Source: Girardinichthys multiradiatus
Taxonomy: Eukaryota; Chordata; Actinopteri; Cyprinodontiformes; Goodeidae
Length of the DNA: 64,000 bases
Assembly (NCBI RefSeq): GCF_021462225.1
Contig: NC_061812.1
Coordinates: forward strand, 48,775,363-48,839,362
Direction of reading: 5' to 3'
The notes under the pieces were generated by a model that was given only the letters and a program-made list of their open reading frames with translations, made no database searches and was not told the origin of the DNA. Position 1 is the stretch's first letter. Each line of letters starts with the position of its first letter. A program made the translations under genes and the position numbers. This document shows positions 23,582 to 33,060 of this stretch, piece by piece.

Positions 23582-25148
23582 CAGGTCCTTCTCAAAATAT
23601 TAGCATATTGTGATAAAGTTCATTATTTTCCATAATGTCATGATGAAAATTTAACATTCATATATTTTAGATTTATTGCACACTAACTGAAATATTTCAG
23701 GTCTTTTATTGTCTTAATACGGATGATTTTGGCATACAGCTCATGAAAACCCAAAATTCCTATCTCACAAAATTAGCATATCATTAAAAGGGTCTCTAAA
23801 CGAGCTATGAACCTAATCATCTGAATCAACGAGTTAACTCTAAACACCTGCAAAAGATTCCTGGGGCCTTTAAAACTCCCATCCTGGTTCATCACTCAAA
23901 ACCCCAATCATGGGTAAGACTGCCGACCTGACTGCTGTCCAGAAGGCCACTATTGACACCCTCAAGCAAGAGGGTAAGACACAGAAAGAAATTTCTGTAC
24001 GAATAGGCTGTTCCCAGAGTGCTGTATCAAGGCACCTCAGTGGGAAGTCTGTGGGAAGGAAAAAGTGTGGCAGAAAACGCTGCACAACGAGAAGAGGTGA
24101 CCGGACCCTGAGGAAGATTTTGGAGAAGGGCCGATTCCAGACCTTGGGGACCTGCGGAAGCAGTGGACTGAGTCTGGAGTAGAAACATCCAGAGCCACCG
24201 TGCACAGGCGTGTGCAGGAAATGGGCTACAGGTGCCGCATTCCCCAGACCTGGGCTACAAAGAAGCAGCACTGGACTGTTGCTCAGTGGTCCAAAGTACT
24301 TTTTTCAGATGAAAGCAAATTCTGCATGTCATTCAGAAATCAAGGTGCTAGAGTCTGGAGGAAGACTGGGGAGAAGGAAATGCCAGAATGCCAGAGGTCC
24401 AGTGTCAAGTACCCACAGTCAGTGATGGTCTGGGGTGCCATGTCAGCTGCTGGTGTTGGTCCACTGTGTTTTATCAAGGGCAGGGTCAATACAGCTAGCT
24501 ATCAGGAGATTTTGGAGCACTTCATGCTTCCATCTGCTGAAAAGCTTTATGGAGATGAAGATTTCATTTTTCAGCACGACCTGGCACCTGCTCACAGTGC
24601 CAAAACCACTGGTAAATGGTTTACTGACCATGGTATCACTGTGCTCAATTGGCCTGCCAACTCTCCTGACCTGAACCCCATAGAGAATCTGTGGGATATT
24701 GTGAAGAGAACGTTGAGAGACTCAAGACCCAACACTCTGGATGAGCTAAAGGCCGCTATCGAAGCATCCTGGGCCTCCATAAGACCTCAGCAGTGCCACA
24801 GGCTGATTGCCTCCATGCCACGCCGCATTGAAGCAGTCATTTCTGCCAAAGGATTCCCGACCAAGTATTGAGTGCATAACTGTACATGATTATTTGAAGG
24901 TTGACGTTTTTTGTATTAAAAACACTTTTCTTTTATTGGTCGGATGAAATATGCTAATTTTGTGAGATAGGAATTTTGGGTTTTCATGAGCTGTATGCCA
25001 AAATCATCCGTATTAAGACAATAAAAGACCTGAAATATTTCAGTTAGTGTGCAATGAATCTAAAATATATGAATGTTAAATTTTCATCATGACATTATGG
25101 AAAATAATGAACTTTATCACAATATGCTAATATTTTGAGAAGGACCTG
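23582..25148 (+). mobile_element. Tc1-like transposon copy A (1567 bp), defective
   Basis: Terminal inverted repeats of about 200 bp (23582-23781 and 24949-25148, tips CAGGTCCTTCTCAAAATATT) are flanked by TA (23580-23581, 25149-25150). It is nearly identical over its full length to copy B at 27462-29028; I see about four differences. It is 43 bp shorter than the intact copy C at 38984-40593. Confidence 0.95.
23910..24871 (+). pseudogene. Tc1 DD34E transposase, copy A, two deletions
   Basis: The frame starts MGKTADLTAVQKATIDTLKQ (HTH domain) and is lost after FQTLG, where a run of five G in the intact copy is four G here (about 24145). A further 42 bp (VKPLLNQKQRQKRL in the intact copy) is missing at about 24247. 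After these lesions the frame is open to the stop: FSDESKF, FIFQHDLAPAHSAK and SPDLNPIENLWD give a complete DD34E triad. The truncated N-terminal frame ends at 24182. The product cannot be a functional transposase. Confidence 0.95.
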
Positions 25149-26394
25149 TATTTCATGTGACCACCTCATGAAGCTCATGGAGAGAATGCTAGGAGAGCAA
25201 AGCAGTCATCAAAGAAAAGGCTGGCTATTTTGAAGAATCTAAAATAAAAGAGTTATTTAACACTTTCCTACATAATTCCATGTGTGTTTATTCACTGTTT
25301 TCTTTGCCTTTGGTGAAAATCTACAATGTAAATAGTCATGAAAGCGAGGGACCCATTTAGTGAGAATGTATTTCTAAAACCTTTGACACTCTCCACCTTT
25401 TTGTTAAATCTTTAAAATAAGAAAATAGATTCAAAAACAGTTTAACAATTCATAATAAAGAAGTGCACTTTACCATGAAAAAATGAGCAGAAAGAGTAAA
25501 ATAAAGGATAGTCCATGAAAATTATATGAGAAAATAACCAAATCTTTGCCATTAGAACAGCAATTTAAATTATTAAATTAATAATATATTGGTATAAATA
25601 TATATAGATCCCACAAGACCGGACTGGAAGTAAATGACTCCGGAAATGCGCCATGTTGCTAGTATACCTGTAAACGGTTTGGGGTCGCCTAAAGATGGCG
25701 GTGTGAGCAGTTGTGCTTGTTGTGAGTCCTCAGACAGCTTCCTCCAAATATTGGATATTGTTTTTAATTGTCATTCCCATGAATAATTTATTATTCAATT
25801 CACAAAACCTTCACAAAACTCTTCAACTAAAATTGAGCAACCTAACCCCACTAAAGAATCCGTTTTAACGGACAAATGTTATCACGTGTATGCCGCTTTG
25901 GCATCGATGGAGACGGACGGCAGCAGCGGCGATAAGATATGCCTGGATGACGTGAGTGTCTCAAACTCATCTACACCATCTAAAGCAAGGGTCCCCGAAC
26001 CCCTGACGTGGGTCCAGCTCCGGACCCTGAGAGGGTTTTGTCCAGACCACAACGCATTTTCTTATTTAGAGTAGATATAGGCATTTTATTTTTGCCGGTG
26101 TCAGTACCAGATCTGCTTGGGTGGTCAGATCTGCTCGGGGCCCTGTGCCTGCCGAGGACCTCACACTATCTGATTGGCTAAACATTGGCATGATGACGTA
26201 AAACATTGTGGTTGGTCCGGACAACTTATTGATGTAGTTTTGGAGGGACTGCAGTTTGTACGAAACATGGACGACTTTTACAAAAAAATATCCCATGACC
26301 TTTTGAAAGGAACTTACCACAGCCTAACCAGCACTTCTAAAAGTCCCGAAAGCAGAAAAGCCACCATTCGGAAGGGTTCAAAAAATTACACAGT

Positions 26395-27191
26395 TATAGA
26401 TGCCCGAGCCACCTCAACTGGCTCCTCTCGATGTGGAGGAGCAGCGGATCTACTCCGAGCCCCTCCCGGATGGCCGAGCTCTAAGGGAGTGCCCAGCCAC
26501 CCTACGGAGGAAGCTCATTTCAGCCGCTTGTATCCGGGATCTCGTTCTTTCGGTCATGACCCAAAGTTCATGGCCATAGGTGAGGGTAGGAACATAGACC
26601 GACCAGTAAATTGAAAGCTTTACTTTTCAGCTCAGCTCTCTCTTCACCACAACGATCCGGCACAGTGCCCCCATTACTGCGGCAGCCGCACCGATCCGTC
26701 TGTCGATCTCCCACTCCATTCTTTCCTCACTCGTGAATAAGACCCCGAGATACTTAAACTCCTCCACTTGAGGCATGAACTCCCCTCCAACCTGAAGAGG
26801 ACAAGCCACCCTTTTCCGGTCGAGTACCATGGCCTCGGACTTGGAGGAGCTGATCTTCATCCCAGCCGCTTCACACTCGGCTGCGAACCACCACAGCGCA
26901 TGCTGTAGGTCTTGGCTAGAGGGGGCCAGCAGGACCACGTCATCTGCAAAAAGAAGAGACGAAATCCACTGGTCCCCAAACCAGAACCCCTCCGGCCCTT
27001 GGCTGCGTCTAGAAATCCTGTCCATAAAAGTTATGAACAGGACCGGTGACAAAGGGCAGCCCTGCCGGAGTCCAACATGCACCGGGAACAGGTCTGACTT
27101 AGTGCCAGCAATGCGGACCAAACTCCTGCTCCACTCGTACAGGGACCGGATGGCCCCTAATAAAGGGCCCCCGATTCCATACTCCTGGAGC
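26395..27191 (-). pseudogene. RTE (Rex3-like) LINE internal fragment, both ends missing
   Basis: The minus strand encodes the RT active-site half of the same RTE family as 8349-11626: VRIAGTKSDLFPVHVGLRQG, then LLFADDVVLLAPSSQDLQHA (FADD intact), FAAECEAAGMKISSSKSEAM, EEFKYLGVLFTSEERMEWEI and so on. The open frame is 26627-27121. It begins at sequence matching copy 1 near 10640 and ends matching copy 1 near 11383. It retains about 60 bp that copy 1 has lost. No poly-A, tail repeat or target duplication is visible. It interrupts L1 ORF1. Confidence 0.85.
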
Positions 27192-27461
27192 GTGTTAGAG
27201 AAGGAACTGGAATGTGTATGAGCCGAAAATGATGAGCTTCAAGAAAAATACAGCGAACAGGACCACTGCCAGCGAGGATGGAATCTGAGAAATAAAGAAA
27301 GAACTGATGTCTGAGGAGATCAGACGTGATGGGATCAAGATGCCAGGGAAAATAGCACCCCACTGAAAACAAAATATGGACGACATTGTCGACACAGTGC
27401 ATCGGATCAGTCCAAAGGAATAAACTGAGTGAGATACGTAATCATTCAGTTCACAAGAATA

Positions 27462-29028
27462 CAGGTCCTTCTCAAAATATTAGCATATTGTGATAAAGTT
27501 CATTATTTTCCATAATGTCATGATGAAAATTTAACATTCATATATTTTAGATTTATTGCACACTAACTGAAATATTTCAGGTCTTTTATTGTCTTAATAC
27601 GGATGATTTTGGCATACAGCTCATGAAAACCCAAAATTCCTATCTCACAAAATTAGCATATCATTAAAAGGGTCTCTAAACGAGCTATGAACCTAATCAT
27701 CTGAATCAACGAGTTAACTCTAAACACCTGCAAAAGATTCCTGGAGCCTTTAAAACTCCCATCCTGGTTCATCACTCAAAACCCCAATCATGGGTAAGAC
27801 TGCCGACCTGACTGCTGTCCAGAAGGCCACTATTGACACCCTCAAGCAAGAGGGTAAGACACAGAAAGAAATTTCTGTACGAATAGGCTGTTCCCAGAGT
27901 GCTGTATCAAGGCACCTCAGTGGGAAGTCTGTGGGAAGGAAAAAGTGTGGCAGAAAACGCTGCCCAACGAGAAGAGGTGACCGGACCCTGAGGAAGATTT
28001 TGGAGAAGGGCCGATTCCAGACCTTGGGGACCTGCGGAAGCAGTGGACTGAGTCTGGAGTAGAAACATCCAGAGCCACCGTGCACAGGCGTGTGCAGGAA
28101 ATGGGCTACAGGTGCCGCATTCCCCAGACCTGGGCTACAGAGAAGCAGCACTGGACTGTTGCTCAGTGGTCCAAAGTACTTTTTTCAGATGAAAGCAAAT
28201 TCTGCATGTCATTCAGAAATCAAGGTGCTAGAGTCTGGAGGAAGACTGGGGAGAAGGAAATGCCAGAATGCCAGAGGTCCAGTGTCAAGTACCCACAGTC
28301 AGTGATGGTCTGGGGTGCCATGTCAGCTGCTGGTGTTGGTCCACTGTGTTTTATCAAGGGCAGGGTCAATACAGCTAGCTATCAGGAGATTTTGGAGCAC
28401 TTCATGCTTCCATCTGCTGAAAAGCTTTATGGAGATGAAGATTTCATTTTTCAGCACGACCTGGCACCTGCTCACAGTGCCAAAACCACCGGTAAATGGT
28501 TTACTGACCATGGTATCACTGTGCTCAATTGGCCTGCCAACTCTCCTGACCTGAACCCCATAGAGAATCTGTGGGATATTGTGAAGAGAACGTTGAGAGA
28601 CTCAAGACCCAACACTCTGGATGAGCTAAAGGCCGCTATCGAAGCATCCTGGGCCTCCATAAGACCTCAGCAGTGCCACAGGCTGATTGCCTCCATGCCA
28701 CGCCGCATTGAAGCAGTCATTTCTGCCAAAGGATTCCCGACCAAGTATTGAGTGCATAACTGTACATGATTATTTGAAGGTTGACGTTTTTTGTATTAAA
28801 AACACTTTTCTTTTATTGGTCGGATGAAATATGCTAATTTTGTGAGATAGGAATTTTGGGTTTTCATGAGCTGTATGCCAAAATCATCCGTATTAAGACA
28901 ATAAAAGACCTGAAATATTTCAGTTAGTGTGCAATGAATCTAAAATATATGAATGTTAAATTTTCATCATGACATTATGGAAAATAATGAACTTTATCAC
29001 AATATGCTAATATTTTGAGAAGGACCTG
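27462..29028 (+). mobile_element. Tc1-like transposon copy B (1567 bp), defective
   Basis: Same 200-bp terminal inverted repeats as copies A and C; TA at 27460-27461 and 29029-29030. It has the same length as copy A and shares its deletions. The flanks are L1 ORF1 on both sides, different from copy A, so it arose by transposition and not by segmental duplication. Confidence 0.95.
27790..28751 (+). pseudogene. Tc1 DD34E transposase, copy B, two deletions
   Basis: Same structure as copy A: the N-terminal frame (27790-28062) is lost at the four-G run, 42 bp is missing at about 28127, and the catalytic part is open from 28080 to the stop at 28749-28751. It differs from copy A at only a few positions (for example CCA for ACA in RKRCPTRR, and ACAGAG for ACAAAG at WATEKQHW). 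DD34E residues are all present. Confidence 0.95.
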
Positions 29029-29636
29029 TATACCACAGATATGGTTCATGGAGGATGACAAAGGAGTCCAAAATCGGTGGATATGCTGGAATCAGGTTTA
29101 TGGAGGACCTGAATAAAGAAGACAGGCTGGCAAGGAAGGCGCTGTGGCCACGCATCAATCAAGCACATCAGGCGGGAGAAAAAGCTTTATTCAGAGGGCC
29201 TTTCAGCTACATAAACGGTTGTTGCATTTAAAACTGAACTTTCCTTTGTGTATTCTGCAAATAGATCTACATGGGATAATGGCACCAGGAGGAGACATCA
29301 CAGTCACCTTTACCATCTAAAGCTTTCTAACTTTGTTATTATTATTTAGTGTGTTTTTGTTGCTGTGTAGTTTTTAATCAAATTAATATTCTGAAAGTCA
29401 ATTTATCTTTTATTTTTTTGAATACATGAACTCCCAAAGACAATGTGAAAAGAAAAGGAATTTTCTTGCACTGAAAAAGGCCAAAATGCCACTGTGTTTT
29501 TCATCAAGAAACACACTCTTGTGCCTGTGACGTCACCTTCTGGACATGTCAGTGGGGAGACAAAATGCCGTTCATTCATGGGAGCAACAGGTCTGTAGGA
29601 GTTGCCATCTGCTTCGACAAATGCCCTGGTAATGTA

Positions 29637-31055
29637 CACTGCTCGAAAAAAATAAAGGGAACACTCAAATAACATCCTAGATCTGAATGAATGAAATATT
29701 CTCATTGAATACTTTGTTCTGTACAAAGTTGAATGTGCTGACAACATTTATTAACCGATGGAGGCCTGGATTTGGAGTCACACACAAATTAAAGTGGAAA
29801 AACACACTACAGGTTGATCCAACTTTGATGTAAGGTCCTTAAAACAAGTCAAAATGAGGCTCAATATTGTGTGTGGCCTCCATGTGCCTGTATGACCTCC
29901 CTACAACACCTGGGCATGCTCCTGATGAGATGGCGGATGGTCTCCTGAGGGATCTCCTCCCGGACCTGGACTAAAGCATCCGCCAACTCCTGGACAGTCT
30001 GTGGTGCAACGTGACGTTGGTGGATGGAGTGAGACATGATGTCCCAGATGTGCTCAATGAGATTCAGGTCTGGGGAACGAGCGGGCCAGTCCATAGCTTC
30101 AATGTCTTCATCTTGCAGGAACTGCTGACACACTCCAGCCACATGAGGTCTAGCATCGTCCTGCATTAGGAGGAACCCAGGGCCAACCACACCAGCATAT
30201 GGTCTCACAAGGGGTCTGAGGATCTCATCTCGGTACCTAATGGCAGTCAGGCTACCTCTGGTGGTCACGTCTGTCACATGTGCTCAGTCTGAACCTCCTT
30301 TCATCTGTAAAGAGCACAGGGCGCCAGTGGTGAATTTGCCAATCCAGGTGTTCTCTGGCAAATGCCAAGCGTCCTGCACGGTGTTGGACTGTGAGCACAA
30401 CCCCCATTTGTGAACGTCGGGCCCTCATATCATCCTCATGGAGTCGGTTTCTTAAACGTTTGTGCAGACACATGCACATTTGTGGCCTGCTGGAAGTCAT
30501 TCTGCAGGGCTCTGGCAGTGCTCCTCCTGTTCCTCCTTGCACAAAGGTGGAGGTAGCAGTCCTGCTGCTGGGTTGTTGCCCTCCTACGGCCTCCTCCACG
30601 TCTCCTGGTGTACTGGCCTGTCTCCTGGTAGCGCCTCCAGGTTCTGGACACTACGCTGACAGACACAGCAAACCTTCTTACTACAGCTCGCATTGATGTG
30701 CCATCCTGGATGAGCTGCACTACTTGAGCCACTTGTGTGGGTTGTAGAGTCCGTCTCATGCTACCACGAGTGTGAAAGCACCACCAACATTCAAAAGTTA
30801 CCAAAACATCAGCCAGAAAGCATCGGTACTGAGAAGTGGTCTGTGGTCCCCACCTGCAGAACCACTCCTTTATTGAATGTTTCTTGCTAATCGCCAAAGA
30901 TTTCCCCCTGTTGTCTTTTCCATTTGGACAACAGCTGTGAAATTAATTGTCAATCAGTGTTGCTTCCTAAGTGGACAGTTTGATTTCACAGACGTTTGAT
31001 TTACTTGGAGTTATATTGTGTTGTTTAAGTCTTCCCTTTATTTTTTTGAGCAGTG
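29637..31055 (-). mobile_element. Tc1-like transposon D (1419 bp), defective
   Basis: Short terminal inverted repeats (CACTGCTC, then A-rich, then AAAGGGAACAC; about 27 bp) are flanked by TA (29635-29636, 31056-31057). It belongs to the same family as element E at 42329-43705. It is inserted in the L1 endonuclease region. The two elements carry different internal deletions. Confidence 0.9.
29861..30759 (-). pseudogene. Tc1-like DD34E transposase, element D, broken
   Basis: Starts [20 protein letters not shown] with an intact HTH region ([20 protein letters not shown]) and a GRRR-type hook. A frameshift follows at about 30440 (AQTFKKP), and the frame resumes at [14 protein letters not shown]. 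The first catalytic Asp is in FTDERRF. About 45 codons between the DRRD and RGSLTAIRYRDE motifs are missing, with another frame change near 30265. The C-terminal half (29861-30277) is open with MQDDARPH and SPDLNLIEHIWD, spacing consistent with DD34E. Ends in GGHTQY. Confidence 0.9.
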
Positions 31056-32879
31056 TAGTTAACATAAGGCAGATGATAATGGACATTGATTGGTAGCTCT
31101 TCTTAACATAGACGCTGTTTATGTTATTGTAACAAATGTTTATGGCTACAGTAACACTACCCAAAAAAATCTTTATTGCTACAAGTTAATTACATTGTTT
31201 CACAATATAAAAGTCTGTATTACACAGAGTTTATTTTGTTTGGAGGGGACTTTAATTTGGCACCAGACTAATATATTGACTAGATTTTCTAAAATCCATT
31301 GCAATTCTACTTTACTTGAATTCTGTAACACTTTTTCATTGGTTGACATTTGGAGGAATAGGAACTCTGATCTTAGGCAATACTACTGGATTAAACCTAA
31401 TGGAAGTATTAAATCTAGAATTGATTTGTGGTTTGCAACTCCAGAATTCACTAAATATGTCTCAGATTTAAACATTACAAGCGCTCTAATAACTGATCAT
31501 TGTTTACTATACCTCGATTTATGACCAGAGAGTTTTAAATAAAGAAAACAAATCACTGAGAATGTAATGCAGAGTTATTAAAAAAAACAGGAATACTGTT
31601 ACATGGTTAAGGATTTAACATTAGAAATTAAATATGATGTAAATATTGGCAGTTATTGCAATAGATGAGAATTCTTTAAATTTAAACTTAGACAGATTTC
31701 AAACATTTTGGGAAGAAAAGGAGCAAAGCTTTAAGAGAACAAGAACTTACATTGATACAAGATTTGGATGAGTACTGTAAGAAAGTCCCAATTTCAGACT
31801 CCGATAGAGCTGCTTTTGTGCATCTTAAGTCTAAATTAGATGAATTAAGTACAAAAAGAGCCAGAGGGGCCTTTTTTGCCATTGATGAATGTATTAATAG
31901 AACATCTCTAATGACTACAATGAAGCAGGGGCTAATAACAATAATTCCTAGTGGTAAGGGTAAAGTCCAATCACTTTACTGAATGTAGATTATACATTAT
32001 TTGCTCATGTCATAGCTAACAGACTGAAGGAGGGCATACACACAATTAGTGAATCACAATCTGACTTTCTTAAAAAATGCTCCATTCATAATAACATCAG
32101 ACTGGTACTAGACCTAATACAGAGACGAGATATATTTTTTCAAAGCCTTTTACATGGTAGAGCATTCATTCATGTTGGACACTTTACATTACTTTGGATT
32201 TGGTGATAATTTCTGTGACCTTATGTTTTATAGTGATATCACCAGCTCCTTACTGCTCCCCCACATGTCAGTGGCTTTAAGTGAAGCGTGGAATTTGTTA
32301 AGGTCGTCCGGCGTCCCCGGTACTATAAATTATGTTTGCTGAAATACTAGCGATTATGATTAAAACTTCTAAAGATATTAAAAAGTGGATGTGATGAGTT
32401 ATCCATTGGCAATAAGTTAGTTAGCAGATGATACAACCCGTTTTCTTAAAAATGAAGCATAAATACCAAAGAGCCCTAGAACCCTAGAAGTTATGAAACG
32501 TTTTTCAGAGGCCTCCGGTCTGCTCCTAAATTTAAGTAAATGTGAATTAATAGGAATTCATGACCACCCATTAGTGTAATTATGTGGTATGCCTGTCAAA
32601 GACATCAAATATTTAGGAATCAATATATCTAAAGATGTGGAGTATAGAGAAAAAATTAACTTTGATAATGTGTTGACAATAAGCAAATCCAAGTTGAATA
32701 TTATATACAAAAAGATCTGTCAATTTTTGGCAGAATCCTCTTATCTAAAATGGAAGGTCTCTCGAGGACTATTTATCCTGCATACTCTCAGTATACCTCA
32801 GAGGATAATTAAATTAATCAGCCAAAATAATTAAACTGCTGAGCAACATTTTGCGTGTTTCCTGTGGTATTTTGATGAT

Positions 32880-33060
32880 TTATTTTTGGTGACAGGCTCC
32901 ACGTCTTTGAGGTTGGAAGGCCATACCATCACTTTAATCTTTAGTGCAGATTTTCTATCAGTCAAGTCAGGACTATGGCTGGGCCGTTCTAAAATGTTTC
33001 TACTTTAAGCCTTAATCTGCAGGCTTAAAGTAATCTTTTAGTTTGTCCAACATTTGTGGT
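32880..33060 (-). pseudogene. Tc1-like relic fragment
   Basis: The plus strand shows a degraded antisense Tc1 block (TTGAGGTTGGAAGGCC, then 'caagtcaggactatggctgggcc', equivalent to SPDLxP). A similar degraded block lies at 59360-59480; both share TGGTATTTTGATGATT followed by ATxTTTGGTGA. No ends are visible. Confidence 0.45.

Larger units (their letters stand above)
23253..25387 (+). mobile_element. Old Tc1-like relic, internally deleted and split by copy A
   Basis: The left end CTGGTCAAACGTTTTAGAAC and the right end GAGAATGTATTTCTAAAACC followed by TTTGAC are matching inverted termini. Left part 23253-23580; right part 25150-25387 contains the transposase 3' end (remnants of MKLMERM, K-G-W-L-F) and the usual Tc1 3' untranslated stretch. 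The middle of the transposase is missing. A young Tc1 (23582-25148) sits in it with a TA duplication. A 25-bp near-palindrome occurs at 23367-23391/23407-23431. Confidence 0.7.
25886..29230 (+). pseudogene. L1 ORF1 remnant (RNA-binding protein), split
   Basis: The first section, 25886-26394, has two open stretches (from MYAALASMETDGSSG and from NMDDFYKKISHDLLKG) that I assign to ORF1 by position only. After the RTE fragment, 27192-27461 reads VLEKELECV, AENDELQEKYSEQD, then RGWNLRNK. This is the coiled-coil followed by the conserved RRWNLR-type entry to the RRM domain, then MDDIVDTVHRIG and VIIQFTRI. After Tc1 copy B, 29031-29230 continues with SWRMTKESK, AGIRFMEDLNKEDRLARKAL, WPRINQAHQAGEKALFRGPF, the classic L1 ORF1 C-terminal domain. 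Stops and shifts are present throughout. Confidence 0.7.
25611..32840 (+). mobile_element. Decayed L1/Tx1-type LINE, interrupted by three later insertions
   Basis: Order along the plus strand: a leader with AAGATGGCGGTGTGAGC at about 25693, ORF1 remnants (25886-29230) and ORF2 remnants (29400-32840). It is split by an RTE fragment (26395-27191), Tc1 copy B (27462-29028) and Tc1-like element D (29637-31055). Removing B and D in silico at their TA duplications restores coding continuity on either side. The left boundary is uncertain and no 3' tail was identified. The element is old, with many stops. Confidence 0.7.
29400..32840 (+). pseudogene. L1 ORF2 (endonuclease-reverse transcriptase) remnant, split
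   Basis: 29400-29636 keeps the N-terminal endonuclease: FFSxxxKAKMPLCFSSRNT-like, then QWGDKMPFIHGSNRSVGVAI and CFDKCPGNV. After element D, 31058-31524 continues with NGHWLVALLNIDAVYVIVTN, VYGYS and later SRIDLWFATPEFTKYVSDLN, ITSALITDHCLLYLDL, the end of the endonuclease. 31752-31982 holds a linker and MKQGLITIIP, the first RT motif. Around 31990-32170 are LFAHVIANRLKEGIHT, SESQSDFLKK and the FYMVEHSFML equivalent. At 32418-32450 is LADDTT, the catalytic RT box, and 32589-32834 is the thumb region (DIKYLGINISKDVEYREKIN). Domain order and motifs are those of L1/Tx1 ORF2; multiple deletions and stops. Confidence 0.8.

Noticed and set aside
23582..23781. Regularly repeated 200-bp blocks (six in the window) as a possible satellite or CRISPR-like array
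   Set aside because: They are the paired terminal inverted repeats of three Tc1 copies, flanked by TA.
23870..24271. Minus-strand 133-codon frame repeated in three places (also 27750-28151 and 39976-40305 on the other strand)
   Set aside because: It is the antisense shadow of the Tc1 transposase, repeated only because the transposon is repeated.
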